NCBI RefSeq assembly: GCF_001563265.1
Contig: NZ_CP005085.1
Location: forward strand, 248,001-312,000
Length of the DNA: 64,000 nucleotides
From: Sphingobium sp. TKS
GTDB taxonomy: Bacteria > Pseudomonadota > Alphaproteobacteria > Sphingomonadales > Sphingomonadaceae
Direction: 5' to 3'
Shown here: positions 37,701-50,300 of the stretch, piece by piece
Position numbering within the stretch: the stretch's first letter is position 1
Layout of the letters: each line of letters begins with the position of its first letter
Program-made: the position numbers and the translations under genes
The notes under the pieces: model-generated
What the model saw: the letters and a program-made list of their open reading frames with translations, nothing else
Database searches by the model: none
Told to the model about the DNA's origin: nothing

Positions 37701-38277
37701 TGGATAGGCTAACGGTGCCGTTGTTCGTGGCGCTGGCCGAGCCGCCTCGGGCAAACAGGGCGGCGCTTTGCGCAAGAGCGGCCGGGAGCGTCAAAGTGAC
37801 CGTGCCGCCGCTCTGGTTGATGACCGAGGCAAGGCCTGTTCCCCCGGCAAGATCGGTGGTGGCCAGCAGGCCCCTGTTGCCAGCCACGACGTTGCCATGG
37901 CTCTCGACAATCGCGGCCCCCGTTCCGGTGGTCTGCGCGGAAAGCCCGGTACCGATAGCGGTGATCGTCGAACCACCGCGCGCGCTGATGACGGCTGCTT
38001 GATCGGGCGATCCGATGACGGTGACCGCCGTGTCGTTGGTCGTCGGCGCCACGACGGCCGTTGCCCACAGATCGACCTTGATCCCGGCGGGCGTCGCATA
38101 GTCGCCCTGATCATAGGTAATGCCGTTGGCCCAATTACTGGGCTCGTTGAGGCAGTTGGCGACGTTCGGGTTCTGCGCTGCGTCGGGCAGGCCGCATTCC
38201 TGATTGGCGAGCGCCACGCCCGGCGTCGCGAGACTGAAGGCCAGCGCAGATGCGCCGATCATGAGCGTGGTTTTCAC
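31753..38277 (-). CDS. Large autotransporter with 112-residue repeats
   Basis: A 2,174-residue protein. The GTG at 38277 follows AGGAGA. The signal peptide is about residues 1-24 (ending GVALA). The passenger is built of short beta-strand units with recurring ATG(V/L)xLxDG and QTVTL motifs, suggesting a beta-helix. Three exact-length 112-residue units are seen between 36507 and 35500. A pertactin-like segment then leads to a C-terminal beta-barrel (from about SAWGQFYGGGETN) ending GVAFRW, with an aromatic last residue as usual. The gene begins 75 bp after the giant autotransporter stop and is probably co-transcribed with it. Likely a surface adhesin; ligand unknown. Confidence 0.85.
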   Translation of the reverse strand: MKTTLMIGASALAFSLATPGVALANQECGLPDAAQNPNVANCLNEPSNWANGITYDQGDYATPAGIKVDLWATAVVAPTTNDTAVTVIGSPDQAAVISARGGSTITAIGTGLSAQTTGTGAAIVESHGNVVAGNRGLLATTDLAGGTGLASVINQSGGTVTLTLPAALAQSAALFARGGSASATNNGTVSLSSLAPVGGLVYGIAGESHAADGTVTLANANSVTLTGLDTDFIGVGTTESSGQVDISNTGSIAIATAAGDATGLHVAGAGTPGAVTLANSGLLSVSTDIAVGSGHAIGMDVQQGTSATLISARTGATGGMTVSGGGAATGFLVENVSGPVSVRNTGYVLDVASGGLATGVQLSGGSSQAVRFEDTVIGGNIYNGDLVVQGAGSARGIVLDGATDTVSVDFDGASLLVTSTGADASGIVTQGGADVAITTAAKVQNGNGAAITVSAADGTAAGITIAGATGAQAVALGDAITVTNIGGSAVGLSLADGTSQSVSLANGATVAGMGATGAQFTGASGSIELTSAAGFTVEGGTGGATGVILENGADQTANFAGNFSVNADDGDVKGVTSSGAGGAVSVNAQQGFNVTNGGGLAAGIIVTDGTSQTVLMADGLSVTGTSATGAQLTNGSGAVSFTANGPVAVDGGVGGATGIVLADGFDQTTHLAGDLAVDASGGVATGLISTGAAGAVELNAQGAFAVTNRDGSATGLILADGTSQAATLSEGLGVAGTGAIGVILTGSAGAATFTANGAVAVDGGTGGAMGVLLADGIDQTVTFAGDVAVDASGGIATGVLSTGASGAVGIAAQNGFSVSNAGGAATGLTLAGGASQTVTLGNGLSVVGVGATGAQLVGATGAVTLASTNAVAVDGGTSGATGVILAGGSDQTIDLNGDLAVRASAGTTTGLILTSASGAMEVNANDAFSVTSGDGPAAGLILSGGTSQAVVLGEGLHVAGAGGAGAQMSGALGSVDLASTGDFTVEGGADQAVGVVARDGTTQSLSFEQAVRVNGLGATGIDLAGGSGALSVALGDALTVVGGAAGATGISLADGTAQTIDLAGPAIIQSSGGVATGVQSTGAAGNIGIVSRDALAVTNSAGSAVAIDIDGGTGADIALAGPVTVTASGDTSGVQIAGAGSLDLISATDFTVTSGEGDATGAAVTGGASQSATFGGPVAITGAERAVGLSQTGASGAIVASFEGPLTVAGGSGLTAGIVQTNGTTQTVSLSDTMSVSSVDGPALGILLEDGAGVATAHLPSMLTATSLESDAFGLVATNGQGLVIDGEGTVTAIAGGTARGIASVDQSGAQTVQIGDVTATSTGGMASGVLLGGFDAISVRSEGTITVSAIAGGVGVGIDTSGSDAAIDVVLNDIAVTGDNVTGISLNQTGGAGSSGTIAASVNAVTTNGANAIGMSATGSQSGAVALTLGQASADDHSGGVTTAGDGATGVQMTVTDGPGSITNLGRVATSGEAANGIGAVATGNGAISVDSWTLVTTGAGSDGIAVTTGAGAQTIKAHAVSVSGAGASGIAAKSAAGAIAIETGTLEALDGAGHAIVASSDIGAISVTSVNSSAQSADAIHLSSVSGDVAVTLVDGGRTSSANGAGLFVDTGGHATINLGTETNNAILHGSTVGLSSHATDGQTITLSGVLGADSDLALSLTGGSATLLNNGAINGYVSLGTSSIAFTNAGIWNGFGGNSAFTANSTFTNNGTFNVNPGAAGPATMLLTGLGTFRNAGTVSLVNGQAGDLLDLGGAAFAGSGGSRVILEANLGGAAIGAIAAQTADQLSMGAASGVTTIVINDLSGAAAAQFNFSGIRIVSSTSAEDGAFILQGGSINKGFAEYQLVGDGNGNFNLVSVPSVQAFELVRTGAEVRRYWRRSGDAWAEQMRASKGREGLSAWGQFYGGGETNEARPVYSLTVLDRPMSFTPNLDIRDSWTGAQLGFDWGQGDWSVGLTGGYVGQQGRVKATGDEIKLDGANIGAYFRYRSASGFFAHVLAKLDRFSVKYDLQGAASARKFDGTSYGIQAEAGYRLDMGRAFIEPAVSIAWSHSDLDGIKGAAGGFDASFHNVGSAYGRAGARAGIAAMAGGWAISPYVGLAFEGELKDQPGMTLVSGGNAVSFQDVSEGGRARLEAGVEGSGHNGLSAFAKIEGITGKHANGLAGRVGVAFRW
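35500..36507 (-). repeat. Three tandem 336-bp units in the smaller autotransporter
   Basis: Units start at GFNVTN (36507), AFAVTN (36171) and GFSVSN (35835), each exactly 336 bp or 112 residues. Inside each, shorter units of about 37 residues recur (DGxSQ / DGxDQ). A fourth, diverged unit starts at 35499. Confidence 0.75.
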
Positions 38278-38352
38278 TTTCTGTCTCCTGTTATCACGCG
38301 AGCGAAATGCCGATTGGAGGGGGTGTGCAAATGGTAGGGAAGCGTCACCGGG

Positions 38353-41300
38353 TCACATTCTGATCCTGATGCCGGCCTGGACGCTGACGTCACTATAGCC
38401 CGCGCCAACGGTTGCGCTGCCACCGACCTGGAAGTCGAAGTTCCTGTTGCGCAGGGTGGTGCGCAGGTCGAAACGGCCGCTGTCCTTCACCGCCGGGGCG
38501 CCGAAGGTTTCAAACTTCTCGACCGGTGCATTCGCAAAGGATGCGATGACCGACCGGGACGTGTCGAAATCGTGGATCCAGGTCCCGCGCAGCGTTGTGA
38601 TGAGTTCGCTGCTGCCCGACAGGCTGATCCGTCCCGCGACATCCGTGCCAAGAAAGCTACGTGTCCGGGTCATCCGCTTGGCATCGAAGGCAAGGCTGAG
38701 CGCACCAGGCTCGCCGTCCGAGGTGGCCGATGTCTCATGGTAGGCGGGGAGGCTGAGCCGCGTCGCTTCGAGCGCGCCAAAGGGCTGGAACTGCACATCG
38801 CCAAGCCCGACGCGATAGCCGACCTGCGCGCGGCTCGACCATGCATGCATGCTGTAGTCGCCATAGGCATTGACGCTGCCGGCCCCCGGCACTGTCATGA
38901 ATCGGGTGTGCGACGTGTCCGCAGCGCTGTAGAGCAGGCTTGCGCTGATCGTCCACGCGCCCGGGTTGATGCCGCCATAGACGCCGCCGGTATAGACCTG
39001 CGCCTTGCCTGACGTGTCCACGCCGGCTACCGCGAACCGCTCGCGATCGTAGCCGAACGTCGCGCCAACCACGGTGCGTGCATTGGGGCGGTAGTCCCAG
39101 CCGCCCTGGATGTCGAAGCCATTCGAACGCATGTCGAATGCGCCATCGGTGCCGTCCAGCCGTTGACGACCGGCCTTCATCGCGAGCCAGAGATTGCCTG
39201 CCGGCTCGGGGCGGTATGCTGCCGCATAGGATCCCACCCGCGTGCCGATCTGGCTCTCAACGATGTCATGGCTGTTCGAAACCGCCGAGAGCGTCGCCGA
39301 CTGCGCTGCGGTCGTGCCTTCGCCCGTCAGACTCTGGTAGATCGTTCCCAGGGCCGACACAGTCGGAATGGCAATGATCGCGGCAGCGGTCGGAGCGAAC
39401 GCATCGGTCGGCGTCGTCTGGATGCGATTGAGTACCCTGCCGATCCTGGCCTGGCGCGCGCTGAGCCCCTCAGGCGAGAATTCGATGACATAATCGAGCG
39501 ACTGCTCTTGAGCGGACGGATAGCCGAGGCTGAAGGTCGCGACCGCCGAGTTGGGCGCGATCAGGCTGATGCTGTCCTGGCCGGTTATGCCGGCGGCTGC
39601 GTCCATGACCACAAGACCATGGTGCCCGGTCTGGGCGTAACCCAGGTTGAGCAGATTGGTGGTGAGGGAGCCGGCGAGCGACGCACCGCCCGAGACGATG
39701 ACCTTGTCGGCCGTGCCGGTCTTGAAGTCGAGATCGACATTGTAGACGCTCGTCGACGTCATCGACAGACCGCCGCTGACGTTGAGATTAGCGACGACGC
39801 CCGCGCCGCCCGGATTGATGATACCCGAGTTGGTGAAGGTGCCAGTGCCCATGTTCACGATCGGACCGGCAAGGAAGATGCCGCCCTCGGTGTTGGTGAA
39901 GCTGTTGTTGCCCGCGCCCAGGTCGATCGAACCGACGATCAGTCCGCTGTTGGTGATGCTGTTGTTGCCGCCTTGGGCATAGATCACCATGCCGTCCTGA
40001 CCATCCTGGGTCGCAAGCGTGCCAGCATTCGTGACGCTATTGTCCGTGCCGCCCAAGAGCGACAGGGCATGGCCGCCGATCCCACCAACAACCTCGACTG
40101 CACCGATATCGACGATGATCGGCGCAGCGCCGTTCCCGCCACTGCTTTCGGCGACAAGTGCCGTGGCGCCCGCACCGCTGGCGGTGACGTCGGCATTGAC
40201 CGTCAGGTGAAGTCCGCCGCCGGCGCCTGCACCAGCAAGCGACCCGCCAGAGGCACCGCCACCACCAATGGATTGGACAACCACACCATTTGCCTGGTCA
40301 CCTGTGGCATGGATCGCCGCGCCGATCGTCACATCGACAGCGCCGCCATCGCCGACGCCAGCAGGCGAGGCCAGGGACGCGAACGTGCTGAAGGTCGAGA
40401 AGGTGCGCGCGGCGGGAGCCGAACTTGCCTGCACGACATCCGGTTGCTGAACCGCGCCGGTCGCATCAACGGCAACCGCGGAACCGCCGCCGCCGCCGAT
40501 CGATTGTACGATGAGAGCGGTCGATCCTGCGCCACTGGTCTGGATGACACCGTTGGTCGCAACCTTGACCGCGCCGCCGTCGCCGGTCGCGCCGCCCGTG
40601 GTCCCAACCTCCAGCGGTGTATCGACGGATGAGCCGATGCTGGTGAGCATGCCGCCGCCGCCGCCGATCGACTGGACCGCGACGCCGACCGCGCCGGCAC
40701 CGCTCGTCTGGACACCGGCATCAAGGGTGAAGTCGATTGCACCGCCGGAGCCGTTCGCACCGCCGCCAAGTCGGAGTCCGTTCACGGTCGCCGCTTGGCC
40801 ACTATTGTCGATGCCGGCATAGCCGCCGCCACCGCCGATCGACTGGATCAACACCGCGTTCGCGCCGGCGCCGCTCGTGACGATGTTCGCCTTCTGGGTG
40901 AGCGAGATATTGCCGCCATCGCCACCCGCACCGCCGGTCGCGCCGGCAGAGAGCGTGATACCGCCCTCACCGATGTCCGCGCCGTCAATCGACGTGAAGC
41001 CAGCGACGCCGCCACCCCCGCCGATCGACTGCACGACAAGGCCAGATGCAAGGTTGCCTGCGGTTTCAATGCCGCCAGTCGACGTCGTGAACTCAATGTC
41101 ACCGCCATTGCTAGCGGTCGTCTGCGATCCGCCCACATTGAGGTTGAGGCCGTAAAGCGAGCCCTCCGTAAGGCCGAGTGACATGCTGCCGTTGCCGCCG
41201 CCGCCGCCAACCGACTGGGCGAGGAGACCGATGGCGTTGTCGCCCTGCGTGACGATCGCCGCTGTATTGGCGATGGTGATGGCTTGGCCCGATCCGGAAG

Positions 41301-44300
41301 ACGTCGAGCTACCGCCGACCGTGGTCGACCAGATGCCGTCGCCGCCGCCGAGATGGACGTCACCTGTGACGCCCTCCATGCCGCCGCCGCCGCCGATCGA
41401 CTGTGCGGAGAAGCCCACGGCTCCCGCGCCCAGCGTCAGTATCTCGTTGGCATTGGTGACATCGACGACATTACCGTCGCCGGCGACACCGCCCGTGCTG
41501 CCGAGCTGGAGCGCAAGGCCGCCTGCACCAACCTCGAGGGGATCGGGGACCGAGATGGCGGCATTGCCGCCGCCCGCACCGATCGCCTGCGCAAGCACGC
41601 CATAGGAAAGCGCGCCTGCGCTCTGAATCGTGCCGCCCGAGAGATTGACGACGACCTTGCCTTGCTTGCCGCTGATGCCATCGCCGTGGGCGCCCAGGCC
41701 AAGATTGACGAAATCGAACGCACCGACCTGAGCCGAAATGGCGAACGCTGACTGGCCCCCGCCCCCGGCAATCGACTGGGCGAGCACCGCGACGGAGTCA
41801 TCCTGCAGCGTGACGATGCTGCCGGTCGACGTGACCGTGACGTCGCCGCCATCACCGCCGCCACCGCCCTGGCCGCCGACCTGATTGCCGAGCGTTCCAC
41901 CCGACACGCTGAGCGCGCCGGAGAAGCCCCCGGCCCCGCCGCCACCGCCGATCGATTGGGCAAGGATGCCCACCGACGCCGCGCCTTCGACGATAATGTC
42001 GCCGCTGTTGGTGACCGTGATGGCACCGCCGTCACCGCCAGCTCCGCCAGTGCCGCCAATGGCCGATGTCAGGCCGTCAAGGCCGCTGCTGAGCGTGCCG
42101 GAGACAGCCATGCCCGCGACACCGCCACCGCCGCCAATCGACTGCGCGAAGACGCCGTAGGAAAGGTCGCCCTTGGTATTGACGACACCGCTGTTGGAGA
42201 TCGCGATCGTGCCGCCGTCGCCGCCCGCGCCTCCGGACCCGCCGAGGCTGGTCGAGGTGCCGCTGCCCGAGGTCGCCGAACCCGCGATCGAGAAGCCGCC
42301 AAGACCACCGCCGCCGCCGACCGATTGGGCAAAGACGCCCATCGAATTGGCATCGAGGGTCTGGATGATGCCGCTATTGGCCAGCGTGATATCGCCGCCG
42401 ATGCCGCCGCCGGCACCCGCGCCACCCACGCTCTGTGCGATCGCCCCGCCCTGACCGACCGACAGGCCGCCTGCGAAGCCACCTGCGCCGCCACCGCCGC
42501 CGATCGATTGCGCGAACACCGCAACCGAACCCGCGCCCTTCGCCAGCACATTGCCGCCATTGTCGATATCGATCCGGCCGCCGTTGCCACCGCCGGCGCC
42601 GGATCCCGCGCCCAGGTTCGAACTGACCGAACCTGCAGCCGCCAGGCTGCCATCGACGGCAAAGCCGCCTTTGCCGCCGCCGCCGCCCACGGACTGTGCG
42701 AACACGCCGTAGGAAAGGAGGCCGTCGGCCACGATCGTCGCATCCGCCGCGTTGGTAACCCTGATCGCGCCACCGTCGCCGCCCGCGCCGCCGCTACCGC
42801 CAAGACTGTTGGACAGGCTGGACATCCCGCCGCTTGCGGCGAGTGAGAAGCCACCGGCGCCGCCGCCACCGCCCACGGATTGCGCGAAGATGCCCGCGGA
42901 ATTGTCGCCCGCCGCATGGATCTGGCCCGTGTTGCTGACGACGATGTCACCACCGACACTCGCATCGCCGCCGGCACCGCCAATAGTTGAACTGAAGGCG
43001 CTGTCGCCCGATCCCGTCAGGCCACCGGCAAAGCCACCGGCCCCGCCGCCGCCGCCGACCGACTGGGCGAAGAGAGCGATGGCCCCCGCGCCGCCGGTCT
43101 GGATCAGGCCATCATTGGACAGGGTTATCGCGCCGCCCCGGCCACCGCCGGCGCCGCTACCCGCTCCGATGGAGGAGGCAGCATCGCCATCGAGCGCAAG
43201 CGTGCCACTCGCCGCAAAGCCGCCATTGCCGCCGCCACCTCCAATGGACTGGGCCTGCACGCCATAGGCGAACGCGCCTTCGGTCAGGATTTCACCGGTC
43301 GATGCGTTGGTGAGCGTGATGTCGCCACCTTCGCCACCCGCGCCGCCGGAGCCGCCGACGGTGTCCGAGGCCGCATTGAGACGTGATGCGGTGCCGCCGA
43401 CGGCAAAGCCGCCGACGCCGCCGCCGCCGCCAACCGACTGCGCGAGGATAGCCACCGCGGAATCGCCCGCCGTCGCCACCAACCCACTGTTGACGAGATC
43501 GATGCGGCCGCCTGCGCCGCCGTCACCGCCCGCGCCACCGACAGCCGTGTTCGCCGCAGCGCCCTGGGCTGAGAGGCCACCGCCCGCCGCGAACGCGCCT
43601 GCGCCGCCGCCCCCGCCGACCGATTGCGCGAAAACACCAATCGACGCGTCGCCCAGCGTGACCACCTGCCCGGCATTGCCGAAGCTGATCGTTCCACCTG
43701 CGCCGGCCGCACCACCGGAACCGCCGCCGATGACGTTCTCGACATTGTCGCTGACAGCGAGCGCGCCGCCCGCGGCAAAGCCGCCAGTGCCGCCACCACC
43801 GCCAACCGATTGCGCGAAGACGCCGTAGGAAATCGCGCCGTGAGTCTCGATCCTGGCGTCGGCCAGGTTGCCGATGACAATGTCGCCACCCGCGCCTGCC
43901 GAGCCGCCGTCGCCGCCGACATTCTGCGAAACCGCGCCTGCCTGCGATGCAGAGCCACCTGCCGCGAAGCCGGCGACACCGCCGCCGCCCCCGATCGACT
44001 GCGCGAACAGGCCCGTCGCGTTGGCGCCGAGCGTGGTGATCTCGCCGCCATTTTCGAGGTCGATGAGACCGCCGGCCCCGCCGACACCGCCTTGCCCGCC
44101 AATGGCATTCGATGCGGAGGCACCTTGCGCCGACAGCCCACCGCCGACCGCGAAGCCGCCTGCGCCACCGCCACCGCCCACCGATTGCGCGAACACGCCA
44201 AGCGATCCGTCGCCCGTGGTGCCGATCTCGCCGAGATTGGTGAGCGTAACATCGCCGCCGATGCCGCCGCCCGCACCAGAGCCACCACCAACGCTGGAGG

Positions 44301-47300
44301 TTGCATCATCGCTGACGGAAAGAGCACCACCGGCCGCAAAGCCGCCCTGGCCACCGCCGCCGCCAACCGACTGGGCGAACACCGCATAGGAAAGTGCGCC
44401 GCGCGTAACGACCTTGCCGGTGACATCATTGCTGATCGCCACCACGCCGCCGTCACCGCCGTCACCACCTGCGCCGCCCACGACTGTCGAGGCAGACGCC
44501 GCATCGCCGCCTGCTGCGCCAACCGCAAATCCGCCCTTGCCGCCACCGCCGCCAACCGACTGGGCGAAAATGGCGGTCGCATTGGCGCCCGCGGTCAGGA
44601 TTTCACCCGAAGATGCGATGGTCACATCCCCGCCAGTGCCACCCGCGCCGCCGCCGCTGCCGATGGTGTTGGACGCAGCGCCGCCCTGCAGCGTCAACCC
44701 GCCGCCGGCCGCAAAACCACCCGCGCCACCGCCGCCGCCGATCGACTGCGCGAACACCGCGACCGAGCCGGCGCCAGCCGTGCCGATTGTGCCGGCATTG
44801 GTCACCGCAACCTGGCCACCAATACCGCCGCCCGCGCCAGAGCCAGCGCCAATGCTGGAGTCCGCGTCGCCCTCGAGACCGATGGCCCCGCCGGCCGAAA
44901 AACCGCCGGAGCCGCCACCAGCGCCCACGGATTGCGCGAACACACCGTAAGAGAAGTCGCCCAGGGTCGTGACGATGCCGCCGGCCTCATTGCCGATGGT
45001 TACATCCCCGCCATCGCCACCATCACCGCCGCTGCCTCCAATGACGTTGGACGCGCTCTTGCCTTGCGCGCCTGCGCCGCCAACGGAGAAGCCGCCCTGG
45101 CCGCCACCCCCGCCGATCGATTGCGCGAAGATCGCGGTCGCATTGGCGCCTTCGGTCTGGACTATGCCGGAGCTGAGGATATCGACCGTGCCGCCGGTGC
45201 CACCAGCGCCGCCGGCTCCGCCGATGTTGCTCGACATCGCGCCGCCCTGCGCGGACAGGCCGCCGCCTGCGGCAAAGCCGCCGGCACCACCGCCACCGCC
45301 AATCGACTGCGCGAAGATGGCGACTGAACCATTGCCGGCCGTTCCAATCCGGCCCGCGTTGACCAGCGACACGACGCCGCCGCCGCCGCCCGCGGCACCT
45401 TCGCCCGCGCCGATCGTCGAATGGGTGTCGCCCTCGAGACTGATCGCTCCGCCGGCTGCGAAACCGCCGGAGCCACCGCCTGCGCCCACCGACTGGGCGA
45501 ACACGGCATAGGAGAAATCGCCAAGCGTAGTGATCGTCGCATCCACGCCATTGTTGGCGAGCGTCACATCACCGCCAGCACCACCGGCGCCACCGGTGCC
45601 ACCAACGACATTGGAGGCGGAGTCCGCCTGCGCTCCGGCGGCGCCAACGGAGAAGCCGCCCTTGCCACCGCCACCACCAACGGACTGTGCATAGATAGCC
45701 GCCGCGTTGGCGCCCTCAGTCTGCACGAGACCGCTATTGATGAGATCGACCGTGCCGCCGGCACCGCCGCCGCCGCCAGCACCGCCGATGACCTCGGAGG
45801 CCGCGCCGCCCTGCGCCGACAGGCCGCCACCGGCTGCGAAGCCGCCGGCGCCACCACCGCCACCGACGGATTGCGCGAACACGGCCACCGAGCCGTTGCC
45901 CGCCGTGCCGATCGTGCCCGCATTGTTGAGCGACACGATGCCACCGAGACCGCCGCCCGCGCCGGATCCGGCACCGATGGTCGAGTTGGCATCGCTTTCC
46001 AGACCGACCGCACCCCCGGCGGCGAACCCGCCGGACCCGCCACCCGCGCCAACCGATTGCGCAAAGACAGCGTAGGAGAAATCGCCCAGCGTGACAATCT
46101 GGCCGCCTTGCGAGGAGGCGATCGTGACATCGCCGCCGTCGCCGCCGGCGCCACCTGTGCCGCCGACCACATTGGATGCGCTTTCAGCCTGCGCGCCCGC
46201 GGCGCCGACCGAGAATCCGCCCTGACCGCCGCCGCCGCCGACGGACTGTGCGAAGATGGCCGTAGCATTCGCGCCTTCGGTCTGGATGGCGCCTGCGTTG
46301 GTGATTGCAACCGTACCGCCTGCGCCGCCGTCGCCGCCCGCACCGCCGACATTACTGGAGGCCGCCCCTCCCTGAGCCGACAGGCCGCCACCGGCGGCAA
46401 AACCACCTGCGCCACCACCGCCACCGATGGACTGTGCGAACACGGCCAGCGAACCGTCGCCAGCCGTGCCGATCGAGCCGGCATTGCTCACACTGACGAT
46501 CCCGCCGGCACCACCGCCCGCGCCCTCTCCTGCGCCGATGGTCGAGCTCGCATTGCCTTCCAGGCTGAGAGCGCCGCCGGCGGTGAATCCACCGGCACCG
46601 CCGCCACCGCCGACCGACTGTGCAAAGACCGCATAGGAAAGCGCGCCCAGTGTCGCGACCGAGCCGTCCGCGCCATTTTCAACGTTGACGTCGCCGCCAA
46701 GGCCACCATCGCCCCCGCTGCCGCCGACTATGCTCGAAGCGCTGTCGGCCTGCGAAGCGCTGGCCCCGACGGAGAATCCGCCCTTGCCGCCGCCGCCGCC
46801 CACGGATTGCGCGAAGATCGCTGCCGCATTGGCCCCTTCGGTCTGGACATGACCATTTGTGGTGATGCTGACGAGACCGCCGTCGCCTCCCGCGCCGCCA
46901 CTGCCGCCTACGGCATCGGATGCCGCACCGCCTTGCGCGGAAAGGCCCGCGCCCACGGCGAAGCCGCCCGCTCCGCCCCCGCCGCCTACCGACTGAGCGA
47001 ACATCGCGACCGAGCCTGCGCCCTTCGTCGCAATTAGGCCGTCATTGGTGAGCGTGACGAGGCCACCCTGCCCGCCCGCTCCGCCGGCTCCCCCGCCGAC
47101 GGTCGATTCCGCCTTGCCTTCGAGGCCGATCGAACCACCTGCAGCGAACCCACCGGCACCGCCACCACCGCCGATGGACTGCGCATAGACGCCGTAGGAA
47201 AGCGCGCCTTGGGTCGTGATGGTGCCCGAGCCGTTGGCGAGCGTGACGTCGCCGCCTGCGCCGCCACCGCCGCCATTGCCGCCGATATTGCTCGAAGCAC

Positions 47301-50300
47301 TGTCGGCTTGCGACGCCGCCGCGCCGACCGAGAAGCCGCCCGCCCCGCCGCCGCCACCAACCGATTGAGCAAACACAGCCGTCGCGTTCTGGCCGAGCGT
47401 GCCCACCGAACCGGTGGATTCGATCGTGACCCTGCCGCCATCGCCCGCCCCGGAACCAGCACCGCCGACATTGTCGGATGCGCCGCCGCCTTGCGCGCTG
47501 AGACCGCCGCCAGCCGCAAAACCGCCCTGGCCGCCGCCGCCGCCCACCGATTGCGCGAAGATGGCGATGGCATTGTCACCGGCGGTCAGCACGCTGCCGC
47601 CATTGACGATGCCGATCGCGCCGCCGTCGCCGCCGGCCCCGCCCGAACCCGCACCCACCTTCGAGGTGACATCGCCCTCTATTCCGAGCGCGCCGCCTGC
47701 GGCAAAGCCGCCGGATCCACCACCGCCGCCGATGGATTGCGCGTAGACGCCGTTGGAGAAGGCTCCGAGTGTTTCGATAATGCCGGTTTCGGCATTGACG
47801 ATGGTTACGTCGCCACCGTCGCCTGCCACACCACCGTCGCCGCCGACCAGGTTCGATGCAGCATCCGCATTCGCCGCGGCCGCTCCAGCAGAGAAGCCCC
47901 CGACGCCGCCACCGCCGCCGACCGACTGCGCCAGCACTGCCGTTGCGTTGGTGCCCAGCGTCTGGATCGTACCGCTGTTGGAGATCGACACGAGGCCGCC
48001 ACTGCCGCCACCTGCGCCTTGACCGCCCACGGAATTATTGACCGCTCCGCCCTGCGCGCTCAGCCCGCCCGAGACCGCAAAGCCACCCGAGCCGCCACCG
48101 CCGCCGATGGATTGCGCCAACACTGCCAGCGCATTGTCACCCATCGTGCCGACATTGCCTGCATTGGTGATGGTGACGGCACCGGCAGATCCGCCCGCGC
48201 CGCCCGATCCTGCCCCGACGCTTGATTCCGCGTCACCATCGAGCGCGAGGCCGGCACCGGCCGAGAAGCCGCCCGCGCCGCCGCCGCCGCCAATGGACTG
48301 CGCCTGGATCGCGATCGACATCGCACCTTTGGTCACGATCGTCGCACCAGCGGTGTTCGTCAGTGTGACGTCACCCGCCGATCCCGCCGCGCCGCCCTCC
48401 CCGCCGACATTGTCGCTCGCGGCACCGCCCATGGAGAGCGCGCCGCCCACGGCAAAGGCGCCCTTGCCGCCGCCGCCGCCGATCGACTGCAGCAGCACCG
48501 CTGTCGCGCTCGCGCCTTCGGTGAGGATCGAGCCATCGTTGAACAACCTGACATTGCCAGCGGAACCGCCGGTCCCCGCGCCGCCGCCGATCGTGTTCGA
48601 CAGCGCGCTATCCGAGCCCCCCGCAAGGCCAGCGCCGGCTGCAAAGCCGCCGGCCCCGCCACCACCGCCGATGGATTGCGCGAAGACCGCCGTTGCGCCG
48701 ACACCGCTCGTCTGGATGAGGCTGTAATTATTGACCGCGACGTCGCTGCCATCGCCTGCCGCTCCGCCCTCACCGCCGCCGATCCTGGAGGCCGCGCCTT
48801 CACTGACCGACAGCGCTCCGCCGGTCGCGAAACCACCGGCGCCGCCACCGCCGCCGATCGACTGCGCAAAGACCGCATAGCCGAACCGACCGGTTGTGAT
48901 GATTGAACCGTCTGAGCCGTTGCCGACTTCGACAGCACCGGCATTGCCGCCCGCGCCGCCCGAACCGCCCACGGCGTCGTTCGCGGCGGTCGCCTGCGAT
49001 GCGCCAAGGCCAAGCGAGAAGCCGCCCGAGCCGCCGCCGCCGCCGATCGACTGCGCCATGATCGCAACGGAGCGATCGCCATTCACCAGAATGTCACCGG
49101 TGTTGACGACCTTCACCGCGTCCGCGTCGCCACCGGCTCCGCCCGCCCCACCCAGGCTGTTGTTCACGGCTTCGGAGGTCGAGGAGATGGTGAAGGAGCC
49201 GGCAAAGCCGCCCTGGCCGCCGCCGCCGCCGATCGATTGCGCGACGATGCCATTGGAAGCGGACGCAAAGGTATAGATGTCGCCCGAGTTCTGGACGGTG
49301 ACCTTTCCGGCATTCTGGCCGCCGCCGCCCTGGCCGCCGGTAGCGGTGGAAGCCGCACCTTCGCCCAATGCGAGCGTCGCGGACGCGGCGAAGCCGCCAG
49401 CGCCGCCGCCGCCGCCGATCGATTGGGCCAGGATACCGGCCGAGAGGCTGCCATGGGTCTGGACCAGCGCGCTGTTGTTGACGAGGACGTCTGCGCCCAC
49501 ACCGCCATCGCCGCCCGAACCGCCTGTGACATCGGAGGCGCCCTCGCCATCGGAGGCAAAGGACGCGCCGATGGAGAAGCCCCCGACGCCACCACCGCCG
49601 CCGATCGACTGGGCGACGATCGCTGCGGAATTATTCCCGAGCGTCCCGACGGCGCCACTCAGCGTGAGCGACACGTCGCCTGCGTCCGATCCAATGCCAC
49701 CGTTGCCGCCAACGGAACTGTTAGCCGAGCCGCCGCCCGCCGCCGCGGCGAGGCTGCCGGAGAAGCCGCCGGCGCCGCCGCCGCCACCAATGGACTGCGC
49801 CAGGACGGCGTTGGATCCGTCACCGCGCGTCAGGATCTGACCGTTCGAATTGACCGTGACGGATCCTGCGGAGTTACCAGCCCCGCCGGCGCCGCCGACG
49901 CTGTCTGATGCACCCGAGCCCTGGGTCGCGATGGCACCAGTGACCGAGAAACCACCCGCGCCACCGCCCCCGCCGATCGACTGGGCGACAATGCCGCGGC
50001 TGTGATCACCGAACAGGTTGATGTTGCCGACCGATGTTACCGTGACGTCCGAGCCGGTCCCTGCCGATCCGCCCGCGCCGCCCGTCGAGCTGGATACTGC
50101 GTCCGCGCCGGCGAGCGCGGCGCCTGCAGAGACAGAGAAGCCGCCCTGACCGCCGCCGCCGCCAATCGACTGCGCTGTAATAGCGGCCGAATTGGTGCCG
50201 TGCGTATAGATGTCGCCGAAGTTGGCGACATCGACCGTATCGGCATCACCCGCCGCACCGCCCTCGCCACCGCCGACCTCGGAGGATGCCGCGCCACTGA

